DNA of 35,236 bases. Source: Chitinophagia bacterium (lineage in GTDB: Bacteria; Bacteroidota; Bacteroidia; Chitinophagales; Chitinophagaceae). The notes beneath the pieces were generated by a model that worked only from the letters and a program-made list of their open reading frames with translations, searched no databases and was not told the origin of the DNA. The position numbers and the translations under genes are program-made. Positions 15,714 to 25,863 of this stretch are shown in pieces; the first letter of the stretch is position 1, and the number at the start of each line of letters is the position of its first letter. The stretch spans positions 1 to 35,236 of the forward strand of contig JAJPJP010000397.1 in the NCBI GenBank assembly GCA_021324175.1, written 5' to 3'.

Positions 15714-18068
15714 ATGAAAAAAAATTTCTATTGTTTCGGAACTTTGTTCGGTCTTTATTTTATGACAGGAACCGTTCATGCCCAGGACAAAGCGTTGCCA
15801 AAGTTGGGAAAAGATCCAATTGCCGCCGTCGTCAAGGCGATGACGCTGGAAGAAAAGGCGAAACTGGTCGTCGGCAAAGGCCTCGCAATCCCTGGAATCT
15901 CGCTTGGAAAGCCGACAGATGATACGCCGGATAAGGTCAAAGGGATTTCAGGTCACACTGTATCCATTCCAAGGTTGGGTATTCCTTCTCTCAATTTTGC
16001 GGATGGCCCGGCAGGCATACACATTTTCTTTGATACAACGAACAAAAGCTATACCACCGCGTGGCCTGTGGGAACTTTGCTTGCGTCAAGCTGGGATACA
16101 GCCATGGTAAGGAAACTTGGGGTAGCTTTTGGTAATGAGATAAAGGAATATGGAATTGATTTTATTCTGGGGCCGGGTATGAATATTCACCGCAATCCTC
16201 TCGGTGGCAGAAATTTTGAATATTACTCGGAAGATCCTTTGATTAGCGGAAGGACTGCTGCCGCGATTATCGAGGGCATTCAATCCCAGGGTACGGGTGC
16301 TACACCAAAACATTTTGCGGCAAATAACCAGGAAACCGACCGAAATTCTATTAATACCATCATTAGCGAAAGGGCATTGAGAGAAATCTATCTCAGAGGA
16401 TTTGAAATCGCCGTAAGGAGTTCCCAGCCATGGGCCATCATGAGCTCATATAATTATATTAACGGAGCCTATGCCTCGGAAAGTCACGATCTTCTGACGA
16501 AGATCTTAAGAAACGATTGGGGCTTCAAAGGCTATGTCATGACGGATTGGTTCGGCGGTAAGGATCCCGTTGCACAGATTAAGGCGGGTAACAACCTCTT
16601 GATGCCTGGCACAGGCGACCAGGTAAAGAAAATCATCGACGGCGTCCAATCCGGGCAGTTGGATGAAAAATTGCTGGATGAGAATGTCGCAGGCATCTTA
16701 CGGGTGATGTTGAAAACACCGACATTTAAACAATATGAGTTCTCGAATCATCCCGACCTGAAGCTTCATGCCAGGATCTCACGTGAAGCGGCGGCTGAAG
16801 GCATGGTTTTGCTAAAAAATGATGACAGGGTACTCCCTATTACCAAGTCATCCGGAACAATCGCACTATATGGCAACCATGCTTACGACCTGATTGCCGG
16901 AGGAACAGGAAGTGGCGATGTGACCAAGGCATATGCTATTTCGTTGGCCGAAGGACTCGCCAACGCAGGATTCAAAATTGATGGGGAGTTGCAAACCGCC
17001 TACACCGGTTATTTAAGCGATTATTCTGCAAAGCACCCGAAGAAAAACCCATTGATGGAAATTATGAACCCGACGCCGGCGGCTCCTGAATTCGAATTCG
17101 ACCTGGATAATATTAAACAGAAAGCGTCTTCGGCCGAATTGGCGATTATTTATATTGGAAGAAATGCCGGCGAAGGAAATGACAGGAAAATTGCGGATGA
17201 CTATGAACTGACGGCGAAAGAAAATCAAATGATCGCAAATGCATGCGAGGCTTTCCACGCTCACCACAAGCCGGTGCTTGTCGTACTGAATATTGGCGGG
17301 GTCATTGATGTAGCCACTTTCAAGGATAAAGTGGACGCCATTCTGCTTGCATGGCAGCCAGGACAGGAAGGTGGAAATGCAATTGCCGATTTGCTGAGTG
17401 GCAAAGTAAATCCTTCAGGAAAACTGGCTACGACATTCGCCGCGTCATATCAGGACAATCCATCAGCGAAGAATTTTCCTGGGAAGGAATTCCCTGAAAA
17501 GGCGACTACCGGAATGTTTGGCATGAAATCTATTCCTGCAGAAATTACCTACGAGGAAGGGATATATGTGGGCTATCGCTATTTTGTATCTTTTAATGTA
17601 AAGCCGGCCTATGCGTTTGGTTTTGGCCTGTCTTACACCACGTTCTCTTATCAGAATTTGACATTGAGCTCACCGGTTTTTAACAACAAGCTTAGTGCTT
17701 CGGTAACCATAACCAATACCGGCGCTGTCCCTGGCAGGGAGGTTGCGGAGTTGTATCTGGCTGCGCCGGCAGGCAAAGTTGACAAGCCTTCTTTTGAATT
17801 AAAGGGATTCGCAAAAACCTCGTTGCTAAAATCAGGCGAATCGCAGACAGTTCATTTCGCCCTTGAACCCAGGGACCTTGCCTCATTCAGTACCGATGAA
17901 TCTGCCTGGATTGCGGATGTGGGATCATATGAAGTTTTGGTTGGTGCTTCCAGCGACGACATTAAGGTTAAAAAAACTTTTACGCTTCCCAAGTCGCTTA
18001 CGGTGGAAAAGGTTCATAGGGCGCTGAGCCCTCAGGTTAAGATCAATGAACTTATGCGCGTCAAATAG
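15714..18068 (+). CDS. GH3 family beta-glucosidase/beta-xylosidase-type glycosidase
   Basis: A 784-aa exported enzyme. A signal peptide (about 1-23, VHAQ) precedes the GH3 N-terminal barrel with ADGPAG, the KHFAANNQE substrate-binding motif (about residues 200-208) and catalytic nucleophile Asp278 in VMTDWFGG. The GH3 C-terminal sandwich begins near EGMVLLKND, and an Fn3-like domain (about 650-760, with FELKGFAKTSLLKSGES) ends the protein. Length and order match BglX-like periplasmic beta-glucosidases, but GH3 specificity (beta-glucoside, xyloside, others) cannot be read from sequence by eye. A GH95 gene follows after 39 bp on the same strand, suggesting joint use on a plant-type oligosaccharide such as fucosylated xyloglucan (inference). 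No SusC/SusD genes are nearby. Confidence 0.93.
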   Translation: MKKNFYCFGTLFGLYFMTGTVHAQDKALPKLGKDPIAAVVKAMTLEEKAKLVVGKGLAIPGISLGKPTDDTPDKVKGISGHTVSIPRLGIPSLNFADGPAGIHIFFDTTNKSYTTAWPVGTLLASSWDTAMVRKLGVAFGNEIKEYGIDFILGPGMNIHRNPLGGRNFEYYSEDPLISGRTAAAIIEGIQSQGTGATPKHFAANNQETDRNSINTIISERALREIYLRGFEIAVRSSQPWAIMSSYNYINGAYASESHDLLTKILRNDWGFKGYVMTDWFGGKDPVAQIKAGNNLLMPGTGDQVKKIIDGVQSGQLDEKLLDENVAGILRVMLKTPTFKQYEFSNHPDLKLHARISREAAAEGMVLLKNDDRVLPITKSSGTIALYGNHAYDLIAGGTGSGDVTKAYAISLAEGLANAGFKIDGELQTAYTGYLSDYSAKHPKKNPLMEIMNPTPAAPEFEFDLDNIKQKASSAELAIIYIGRNAGEGNDRKIADDYELTAKENQMIANACEAFHAHHKPVLVVLNIGGVIDVATFKDKVDAILLAWQPGQEGGNAIADLLSGKVNPSGKLATTFAASYQDNPSAKNFPGKEFPEKATTGMFGMKSIPAEITYEEGIYVGYRYFVSFNVKPAYAFGFGLSYTTFSYQNLTLSSPVFNNKLSASVTITNTGAVPGREVAELYLAAPAGKVDKPSFELKGFAKTSLLKSGESQTVHFALEPRDLASFSTDESAWIADVGSYEVLVGASSDDIKVKKTFTLPKSLTVEKVHRALSPQVKINELMRVK

Positions 18069-18107
18069 TTAGATTTGCGATTGGCTAATTGCCATTGGCC
18101 GGAAATC

Positions 18108-20633
18108 ATGATTAAAAATTTGCGTGAAAACGTGCTTGTAGGAATCATCACGGGCCTGGTGGTTCCTTTTGTTTTTTCAGTCTTCGTTGTCGCAGCCCAG
18201 GATCATGATTTGGGGAAGGGACCTGTCCCGGCCGCGACGGAAAGGCCGGTATCTATTTCGCAAGGGTGGCAGGACAGGGCGTCCATCACTGGCCGCGCTG
18301 AAAATCCAGTAGGTGTGAATCTGTTATGGTATCGGCGGCCAGCTGCGAGTTGGGAAGAGGCTTTTCCCATAGGCAACGGAAAACTCGGAGCAATGATTTT
18401 CGGGGGCGTAGCCGATGAGAGGATCCAATTGAATGAGCATACGCTGTGGGACGGGTATCCCATGGACCCGAATAATCCCCAAGCCCGCGACGCGCTGCCA
18501 AAAATCAGGAAATTGCTTTTTGAAAATAAAAATGATGAGGCAGTTGCCCTTGCGCTCAAGACGATGATGGGAAAGCCTCAAAACATCAGGCCCTATGAAT
18601 CACTTGGTGAACTCTGGCTCGATGAACCAACATTAAATGCGACAAACTATTCCCGCTCTCTCGACATTTCTTCCGGCATCGTCACTGTTAGGTTTGTATC
18701 TGCAGGTGTACATTATACGCGTGAATATTTCTGTTCATTGGCAGATGGGGTAATCATTATCAAATTTACTGCTGACCGGCCAGGCAAGATCAATTTCAGG
18801 GCTACCCTCTGTCGTCAAAAAGACGCTGTTTGTAGTTCTGGATTGAATGCTGGAAATGAAATCACCCTTAGGGGCCGGCTTCCTGTAAAAGATGAGTACG
18901 GTAACGCCCGGGGATTGCATTTTGCGGCATTAGCGCGGGCAGCCGTCAACGGAGGCAGGCTTGAATCCACCGGCGGCGTCCTCCATATCGAAAATGCCAA
19001 TAGCGCAAGTCTTTATATTTCCGGCGCGACGGACTATCCCGGTTTGAAAAATCTGGCCAAAGGAATTACTCAGGTTAACATTGATCCCGTCCAGGTTTGC
19101 CAGAAGGAAAATGCGGCTGCTTCTTTCAAATCTTTACCATCGTTAAGAAATGCGCAAGTCTTATTGTTCGGAAAGTTATTTAACAGACTCAGCCTGAAAT
19201 TTGATGAACAGGGCGCCAAAGATGTTGGCGCTTTGCCGATGGATGAGAGACTGGAGAAAGCCCGACAATGCGGAATCCCCGACAGGGGTTTAATTGAGCT
19301 GTATTTTCAATTTGGGCGGTATTTGCTGATATCCAGTTCGCAGCCAGGCGGGATGCCCGCCAATCTTCAGGGCCTTTGGGCGTGGCAATTGGACCCGCCA
19401 TGGAACGCCGACTATCATACGAACGTCAATATACAAATGAACTATCGGCCTGCAGAAGTTACCAATCTCCATGAATTGCATTTGCCGTTGATTGACCTTG
19501 AAGATGAACTTGCCAGGACGGGCTCAAGAACCGCCAAAGAAATGTATGACGCGCATGGCTGGGTTGTTCATCACCTGACAGATGCCTGGGGTTTTACGTC
19601 CCCCGCAGACGGTCCCCAGGGAATCTGGCCCATGGGGGCTGCGTGGCTTGCACAGGATCCATGGGAATATTTTTGTTTTTCAGGAGATAAAGCTTTTCTT
19701 AAGACGAGAGGATATCCTTTGATGAAAGGCGCTGCCGAGTTCATTCTCGATTTCCTGGTGGAAGCTCCTGCCGGCACGCCATTTCCCGGGAAGCTGATTA
19801 CCAATCCGTCATTTTCTCCGGAAAATTCATTTATACTTCCAAACGGCCAAACGGCCGAATTTACCTATGGGGCAACAATGGATTTGGAAGTCATTCACGA
19901 TTTACTGACCAATTGTGCTGAGGCATCCAAGCTCCTTCAATATGATACTGCTTTTGGAAACAGGTGCCTCAGGGCGCTGGAAAAGCTTGCCCCTGTTCGG
20001 ATAAGCCCGGCAACTGGGCGCATTATGGAATGGGTCGAAGATTACCAGGAGACAGATCCGCATCACCGGCACACTTCGCATTTATTCGCATTGTTTCCCG
20101 GCAACCAAATCACCGTTGATGGAACACCTGAACTTGCCGAAGCTGCGCGCAAGACCCTGGAGGCGCGTGGGGATGCGGGGACAGGCTGGAGTCTTGCATG
20201 GAAAATCAATATGTGGAATCGTCTGCACGATGGCGATCATGCATTCAGACTCCTGACAAACCTGCTCACAATGAGGACGCTACCAAACCTATTTGATAAT
20301 CATCCGCCGTTCCAGATCGATGGAAACTTTGGCGCCACTGCGGCAATTGCCGAAATGCTTGTTCAAAGTCAGCGGAGGGATACGAATGGGGTATTCGAAA
20401 TTGAATTGTTGCCTGCTTTGCCGAAATCGCTGAATGCCGGCCAGGTTTCGGGTATTTGCGCAAGGGGTGGATTTGTCATTAACATGATGTGGAAAGAGGG
20501 CAGGTTGCTGACTGCAAAAATATATTCAAAGAATGGAGGCGTCCTGAAACTGAAGACAGGCGATGTTATGCGACGCTATCAGACTGGCCAGGGCGAAGTG
20601 ATTACTTTGAACAGCAAACTTGAACGCCTTTGA
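18108..20633 (+). CDS. GH95 family alpha-L-fucosidase/galactosidase-type enzyme
   Basis: An 841-aa exported glycosidase from the ATG at 18108; a TTG at 18075 in the same frame is unlikely. The N-terminus is hydrophobic (signal peptide to about residue 33). The GH95 start motif is LLWYRRPAASWEEAFPIGNG, followed by LNEHTLWDGYP. Catalytic-site motifs are present: Asn439 and Asn441 in the TNVNIQMNY stretch, a SPEN motif with Glu572 as likely general acid, and Asp738 in FQIDGNFG. Length and domain order match the family (N-terminal beta domain, helical barrel, C-terminal beta domain). GH95 enzymes invert alpha-1,2-L-fucosides or alpha-L-galactosides; which one is not decided here. It sits 39 bp after the GH3 gene and is probably cotranscribed with it. 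Confidence 0.93.
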   Translation: MIKNLRENVLVGIITGLVVPFVFSVFVVAAQDHDLGKGPVPAATERPVSISQGWQDRASITGRAENPVGVNLLWYRRPAASWEEAFPIGNGKLGAMIFGGVADERIQLNEHTLWDGYPMDPNNPQARDALPKIRKLLFENKNDEAVALALKTMMGKPQNIRPYESLGELWLDEPTLNATNYSRSLDISSGIVTVRFVSAGVHYTREYFCSLADGVIIIKFTADRPGKINFRATLCRQKDAVCSSGLNAGNEITLRGRLPVKDEYGNARGLHFAALARAAVNGGRLESTGGVLHIENANSASLYISGATDYPGLKNLAKGITQVNIDPVQVCQKENAAASFKSLPSLRNAQVLLFGKLFNRLSLKFDEQGAKDVGALPMDERLEKARQCGIPDRGLIELYFQFGRYLLISSSQPGGMPANLQGLWAWQLDPPWNADYHTNVNIQMNYRPAEVTNLHELHLPLIDLEDELARTGSRTAKEMYDAHGWVVHHLTDAWGFTSPADGPQGIWPMGAAWLAQDPWEYFCFSGDKAFLKTRGYPLMKGAAEFILDFLVEAPAGTPFPGKLITNPSFSPENSFILPNGQTAEFTYGATMDLEVIHDLLTNCAEASKLLQYDTAFGNRCLRALEKLAPVRISPATGRIMEWVEDYQETDPHHRHTSHLFALFPGNQITVDGTPELAEAARKTLEARGDAGTGWSLAWKINMWNRLHDGDHAFRLLTNLLTMRTLPNLFDNHPPFQIDGNFGATAAIAEMLVQSQRRDTNGVFEIELLPALPKSLNAGQVSGICARGGFVINMMWKEGRLLTAKIYSKNGGVLKLKTGDVMRRYQTGQGEVITLNSKLERL

Positions 20634-21201
20634 AAAAATTGGAAGCTGGAAATGCTCAAGCTCTTGATAAAGGCCTTTCGTCCGGAAGGCTTGTCTGGTA
20701 TATGCAAATGAATGTCTTTATTTTTTTTGCGGCAATTTTTTGAAAGCTCAGGATTTGCGGTCTGAATTTAGCTTAACTGTAAAGCATGTTCTAAATTGTC
20801 GAATCTCTCACTGCGCCTCGTCTGCGCATTGCTTTCATTTTTTTGCTGCCGAACAATCCGATCGAATGAAATTGTGATGTTCCTGGTCAATTCAATTTGC
20901 TGCCATTTTTCAAACCATTTGGAGCTAAGCTGTTATGGAAAGCCGAACTGAAAAGGCTTCCCAAAATGGGAATATCTAAGTTTTTTTCTGGACAGGCAGG
21001 GATTTGTTTACATAGTCGTGCACGTTACAGGCCGATAATCATCCCTATGTGTATAAAAAAAATTATGAAGGTTTTCTCGTTTAAAAGTTCAATTTCAAAA
21101 AAAGATTTTATCTTTAAGCATCATCCCCTACTACTTCTAAAAGAAACCTACCTCGGGCACAGATACATAGTTTGAAATCTCTGTCAATTTTAAAGTTTGA
21201 T
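20634..21201. other. 568-bp gap after the GH95 gene, no gene recognised
   Basis: No convincing gene. A frame at 20897-21175 has a basic, non-family-like translation and starts in an AT-rich non-coding context. There is a weak GCCTT/AAGGC stem at 20673-20690 soon after the GH95 stop, with no T-tract. The 3' half is very A/T rich and probably holds the promoter of the downstream genes. Confidence 0.4.
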
Positions 21202-21474
21202 ATGATTACAACAAGTTGCAGCCTTGGTGAAAGGAGTGTTCCGCTGGCCTACGAAATGACGCTTGCGGAAGGTCTGACTCAGTTCGAAGGGAAGATCTTC
21301 ACGGAGAAGCCGTTACATTTTTGTTTTGTACAAGTTTCCGAAAAAACGCCAGTTCTTTTTGCCCCAAATGACCTGGAAAAATCGGTGAAAGATGCGATTA
21401 TTTACGCCGTAAAAGAGTCAGAAAGAAAAAGCATCTTGGCTGTTGAGCAGGCTGAAATGCTCGCCAGTAAATAA
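21202..21474 (+). CDS. Small hypothetical protein preceding a T9SS gene
   Basis: A 90-aa protein from the ATG at 21202 (an in-frame TTG at 21172 is less likely). No signal peptide or membrane helix. The sequence is balanced and protein-like (LGERSVPLAYEMTLAEGL, later DLEKSVKDAIIYAVKESERK with a helical end). I do not recognise the family. It ends 24 bp before the ATG of the large T9SS protein gene, so the two are probably cotranscribed; whether it acts with that protein is unknown. Confidence 0.6.
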   Translation: MITTSCSLGERSVPLAYEMTLAEGLTQFEGKIFTEKPLHFCFVQVSEKTPVLFAPNDLEKSVKDAIIYAVKESERKSILAVEQAEMLASK

Positions 21475-21498
21475 TTGCCTAGCGAAAATTTCAACATC

Positions 21499-24400
21499 AT
21501 GAGGAGATTCTATCCTGGTGGCGCGTGTTTGCTGCTGGCAATTTTTTATGTAGGGCTAATCCGGGCCCAAACGGATGTGCTAACTCAACACAATGACCTA
21601 TCGCGCACAGGCTGGAACAACCAGGAAACCAGCCTGAATACCACCAATGTCAATAATAATTCCTTTGGTTTGTTGTATGCTCGGCCGGTCGACGACCAGG
21701 TATTTGCGCAGCCACTGATTGTTAGTAACGTTACCATAGCTGGCGCCGGCAAGAAAAATGTGCTTTATGTATGCACGGCAAACAATACTATATATGCATT
21801 CGATGCAGATGACGGAACGATTGGTGCATATTGGCAAAAAAATTATACTCCCGCCGGATACCGCCCGCCCAACAACACGGACATGCACCCGGGGCTTTGC
21901 GGAGGCTTTTACAGCGATTTCTCAAGCAATATCGGATTGGTAGGTACCCCTGTAATCGACAAAACGGCCAATACGATGTATTTTGTTACCAAGATCGTGA
22001 GCACTACGCCGGGCGTCGAGGACAACCATACCTTTGACAACACGGTAGCCAACGAGGAATACACATATACCACGTCGGGCTTCCATCAATTCCTGCACGC
22101 CGTCGACTTGAGTACAGGAGCCGAAAAGGCGAATAGCCCGGTGGAGATCGTCGATACGCTCGCAGGCACAGGCGATGGAAACATCGGAGGAAAAATTGGA
22201 TTCGACCCGAGACGACAAGTAAACCGTGTCGGTCTGGTCTTGTCCCACGGTATTGTTTATGTTTGTTTCGCTGCGCACTGCGACTGGGATCCCAATCATG
22301 GATGGATTGTCGGTTTCGATGCAACAAGCCTGCAACTTAGGCTGGGATGGATCTCATCGCCAAACGATGGGAGAGGGGGAATCTGGATGAGTGGCGGCGC
22401 GCCATCCGTGGATTCTGCTGGCAACATGTATGTAGCAACAGGAAACGGCAGAGTAGGGGAAGACGGGTTTACCGATGCTCCTGGAGTTCTCCCTAATGTC
22501 GGAGAGAGTGTGGTGAAACTTACCCCCAATACCCTTGACAATACCGCGTCCGCCTTAAGTATCACCAGTTTTTTCACACCTTACAACTACCTGATTTACG
22601 ACGATGCCGATCTCGATTTTGGGACGCAGGCCATGCTGGTGCCAAATACGAACTTACTGATGACGGCTGTCAAGGGAAAATTCGTGTATGTGCTAAACCA
22701 GGCCAATTTAGGCGCATTCAACCCGACGGTGGATAGCGCTATTCAGACTTTCACCTTATCCCCCAACGAGCAAATGCATTCCTCGTTCGCCTACTTTGGC
22801 GGAGCTGCGAATCAGTATGTCTATATGTTCTCGGAGAACGCATTATTACAGTCCTATAAGATTGCGGGTGACACACTGAGTGCGCCCGTTAGCGGGAGTG
22901 TCAGCGGACCAACTGGGGCGTCGGGTGCTTATATGTCTGTATCGTCGAATGGAAGCGACCCGAATTCCGCGATACTTTGGATCTCGCACGCCGTCAGTGG
23001 TTGTAATGCCAACCAGCAGATTTGCGCGGGGATTTTGCGCGCCGTCCGGGCCGACAATGTTACCGTTGAACTCTGGAATTCCAACATGGCCGCAAAAGAT
23101 AACCTGGGCAATTTTTCCAAAATGAATCCGCCAACCATTGCTAACGGCAAAGTTTATGTTAATACATTTTCCAACCAGGTAATGGTTTACGGTCTGACCA
23201 CCAGCAATGCTTGCAGCGGTTTATCTAATGTAGCGTCTTCGGCGACTAACGCCAGCTCGAGTGATTCCGCATCATCTACGGCTAGTGGCACGCCGGCATA
23301 TGCCATTGATGGCAATCCTTCGACGGCGTGGACTGCGGCCGCCAGCGGTATTGGCGGCGGTGACACCGCGAATCTCACGGTGAACCTGGGTGCATCCTAC
23401 GACCTCTGCAAGGTCGTCGTGAACTGGGGAAGCAACTATGCGACGGCGTTCAACATTCTCGGATCAAATGACGGATTGAATTTTACCAATTTATATACCG
23501 TGATCAATAATACGGCAGTGACCAACACCATCATACTGGCCAGCCAAAGCTACCGCTATGTGCGGATGCAGGGAACCAGCAGGAGCAGTACATCGACTGG
23601 CTACGTAATTAATGAATTACAAGTCTTTGGCCAGTTGACAAATAGCTGTACGACGCCAACAGGTCTTGGAGCGAGCAACCTGACGCCGAATTCGGCGACC
23701 CTTGGATGGCAAGCCGTCAGCGGCGCCAGCAGTTATACTGTGCAATACAAAACTTCGGTAGTCAGCAGCTGGGTAACGCGTACGACAACGGCAAATTCGC
23801 TTTCACTGACTGCGCTGACCTGTAATACGGGTTATACTTATACAGTGATTGCCAATTGTGGGTCGGGTGCCAGTGCCACTGCTACCGGAACATTTACGAC
23901 AGCAGCATGCACCGGCAATTGCGGACCGTTGCCAACAAGGTATTTTAGCGCGGACATCGGCGACATTGGTGTAGCGGGATCCTCCTGCCTGAACAATGGT
24001 ATCTACACTATAACGGGATCGGGAACCGACATCGGAGGGTCCGACGATCAATTCCAATATGCCTTTACCAACCTGACCGGTGACGAATATGTTAGCGCAG
24101 AAGTTCTCACTCAGGATGCCGCCAATGCCTTAAATAAAGCCGGACTCATGTTTAGAGACAGCATCAGCAACACATCCCGTTTCGTGTTTCTGGGAACGAC
24201 CAGCGCCGGCGGAATCGTGTTCGAATATAGAAGTACGCCGGGAGGCCCCACGACAACGCTGACAATGGCCGGGTTGGCTTCTCCTTATTGGATTCAAATT
24301 AGTAAGAGTGGTACACAATATACCGCGTCCATATCGCCAACTGGAACCTCCAATTCCTGGACCCCGGTAGGCACGACAGTTGACCTCGGCTTCGGCAGCG

Positions 24401-25029
24401 CAACTGCCAACGTCGGGATGGCTGTAACCAGCCATAACAATTCTATTTTGTCGACGGCGACGTTTGGAAATTTTACGATAACGGATGGCTCCTTACCAGT
24501 CAAACTGCTTGCTTTCTCCGCGACTAATGTTGCGAATCAATATGTCGCACTCGCCTGGACGACGCAGTCTGAATTAGGGAGCAAGTATTTCGATGTGCAA
24601 CGGAGCGCACACGGGCTAAGCTATGATTCAATCGGGCAGGTACCAGCCTCAGGAACTTCGTCGATTGCACAGACCTACACGCTCAATGATAATAATCCCG
24701 CTGACGGGTATAACTTCTATCGTCTTAAAATAATAAATGAAGACGGATCAACCAGCTATTCAAAAGTGGTAACCGTGCATTTCGGAAATAACGAATTGCC
24801 ACAGGTTTACCCTAACCCGGCGGTCAATAGTTTTACAGTTACTGCGGGTGATGAGACGATCAAGGAAATTACCCTTATTGATGCTTCGGGCAAAACGATC
24901 GAGCATGTCGAAAACACGAACGGCTCTGCGCAAATTCTGGTCAATTGTGAAAACCTGGCAGGAGGAATCTACATTGTCCGAATCACCACCGATAGCCATG
25001 TTTACGAACAAAAGCTGTTCAAAAAATAG
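21499..25029 (+). CDS. Secreted T9SS protein: propeller, discoidin, Fn3 and DUF1349-like domains
   Basis: A 1176-aa exported protein from the ATG at 21499; an in-frame TTG at 21475 is rejected. Order: signal peptide (about 1-24, IRAQ); a PQQ-like beta-propeller region (about 30-565) opening with LTQHNDLSRTGWN and NVLYVCTANNTIYAFDADDG; an F5/8-type C (discoidin) domain (about 570-715, with AIDGNPSTAW and YRYVRM); one Fn3 domain (about 716-810); a concanavalin-like domain similar to DUF1349 (about 815-995, with AGLMFRDS); the LPVKLLAF linker common in T9SS substrates; and a C-terminal sorting domain (about 1095-1176, YPNPAVNSFTV to a terminal KLFKK). Substrates of this type leave through T9SS and stay at the cell surface or in the medium. 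Discoidin and DUF1349-like modules often bind carbohydrate. No catalytic motif was found. It may be a surface binding or scaffold protein. Confidence 0.88.
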   Translation: MRRFYPGGACLLLAIFYVGLIRAQTDVLTQHNDLSRTGWNNQETSLNTTNVNNNSFGLLYARPVDDQVFAQPLIVSNVTIAGAGKKNVLYVCTANNTIYAFDADDGTIGAYWQKNYTPAGYRPPNNTDMHPGLCGGFYSDFSSNIGLVGTPVIDKTANTMYFVTKIVSTTPGVEDNHTFDNTVANEEYTYTTSGFHQFLHAVDLSTGAEKANSPVEIVDTLAGTGDGNIGGKIGFDPRRQVNRVGLVLSHGIVYVCFAAHCDWDPNHGWIVGFDATSLQLRLGWISSPNDGRGGIWMSGGAPSVDSAGNMYVATGNGRVGEDGFTDAPGVLPNVGESVVKLTPNTLDNTASALSITSFFTPYNYLIYDDADLDFGTQAMLVPNTNLLMTAVKGKFVYVLNQANLGAFNPTVDSAIQTFTLSPNEQMHSSFAYFGGAANQYVYMFSENALLQSYKIAGDTLSAPVSGSVSGPTGASGAYMSVSSNGSDPNSAILWISHAVSGCNANQQICAGILRAVRADNVTVELWNSNMAAKDNLGNFSKMNPPTIANGKVYVNTFSNQVMVYGLTTSNACSGLSNVASSATNASSSDSASSTASGTPAYAIDGNPSTAWTAAASGIGGGDTANLTVNLGASYDLCKVVVNWGSNYATAFNILGSNDGLNFTNLYTVINNTAVTNTIILASQSYRYVRMQGTSRSSTSTGYVINELQVFGQLTNSCTTPTGLGASNLTPNSATLGWQAVSGASSYTVQYKTSVVSSWVTRTTTANSLSLTALTCNTGYTYTVIANCGSGASATATGTFTTAACTGNCGPLPTRYFSADIGDIGVAGSSCLNNGIYTITGSGTDIGGSDDQFQYAFTNLTGDEYVSAEVLTQDAANALNKAGLMFRDSISNTSRFVFLGTTSAGGIVFEYRSTPGGPTTTLTMAGLASPYWIQISKSGTQYTASISPTGTSNSWTPVGTTVDLGFGSATANVGMAVTSHNNSILSTATFGNFTITDGSLPVKLLAFSATNVANQYVALAWTTQSELGSKYFDVQRSAHGLSYDSIGQVPASGTSSIAQTYTLNDNNPADGYNFYRLKIINEDGSTSYSKVVTVHFGNNELPQVYPNPAVNSFTVTAGDETIKEITLIDASGKTIEHVENTNGSAQILVNCENLAGGIYIVRITTDSHVYEQKLFKK

Positions 25030-25085
25030 GTGGTGGCTTAACATTTGAAATATGAATTGACGGCAGTATTTTCGTAAATTAGGAT

Positions 25086-25820
25086 ATGCGTTGGTGCAAT
25101 CTTATACCTTATACCATATTGCTTTTTCCCAAGCTTAGTTTTTGCCAGCCAAAGGACAGCCAGTCGTCGGAATTTGCTGAGTCCCGGAACTCCACGCCTG
25201 CGCATCATTACACTTTCATGATTAATTCCGCGGCGGCGATTTATACTGCCGAAGATACCAGGATTAATAATTTTATGTCCAAGTATGGCTATGTGCCGCC
25301 TCAGGAGATTCAGCGGGCCATCAGGCTTGACCTCGGACTTTTGCCTGTGGGAAGTCGAATGGCTTATTTCATCAACGGAGCGACGGTGGTTTCGAGGCAG
25401 GACCTAATCACTGCTGATTTTACCATTGGCGCCTACCGGAGGGTTGTTCAGAGAAAATCCTGGTGGGTTGCTGCCGGGCTCTCGGCGGGCGAGCATTTTG
25501 ACCGTATAGTTTTAAATGAAGGCATGCCGCCGTCATTTGACTCCCTCGCTGCCCAGTATGGAAAAACACTGTCGCTGCACCGTATCGGTCTGATCGCAGA
25601 ACCAGGCGCAAAATTTTTCTGGTTCCCCATACAAAAAAGAAAATTCGAGCTGGGCCTTTTTGCTACCTTCAACTACGATGTTGACCTGAACGGCAGGTGG
25701 AGACTGGGATATTACCCAAGCACCTCATCTACCTTCAGGCATATTAAGAAAAAAACCAACCTTAATACTGCCCACGAGGTCGGCTGTGTTTTTTCCACCG
25801 GCATCAGCATCTGCCTTTAG
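25086..25820 (+). CDS. Outer-membrane-like hypothetical protein
   Basis: A 244-aa protein with a signal peptide (about 1-20, SFCQ). The mature part has alternating amphipathic strands (TFMINSAAAIYTAED, LDLGLLPVGSRMAYFING, WWVAAGLSAGEHF, KFFWFPIQKRKFELGLFATFNYD) and ends in GCVFSTGISICL, a pattern suggesting a small outer-membrane beta-barrel. I do not recognise a named family. It starts 56 bp after the large T9SS protein gene and 43 bp before the next small secreted protein gene, so the three may form an operon. Confidence 0.65.
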   Translation: MRWCNLIPYTILLFPKLSFCQPKDSQSSEFAESRNSTPAHHYTFMINSAAAIYTAEDTRINNFMSKYGYVPPQEIQRAIRLDLGLLPVGSRMAYFINGATVVSRQDLITADFTIGAYRRVVQRKSWWVAAGLSAGEHFDRIVLNEGMPPSFDSLAAQYGKTLSLHRIGLIAEPGAKFFWFPIQKRKFELGLFATFNYDVDLNGRWRLGYYPSTSSTFRHIKKKTNLNTAHEVGCVFSTGISICL

Positions 25821-25863
25821 GAATTCCATTTTAAGAACAAGTTTTTAACACCAAAATGTATAT

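Noticed and set aside
20897-21175. Plus-strand frame of 92 codons after the GH95 gene
   Set aside because: Basic, low-information translation in A/T-rich DNA, no recognisable domain, and it overlaps the likely promoter of the next gene.
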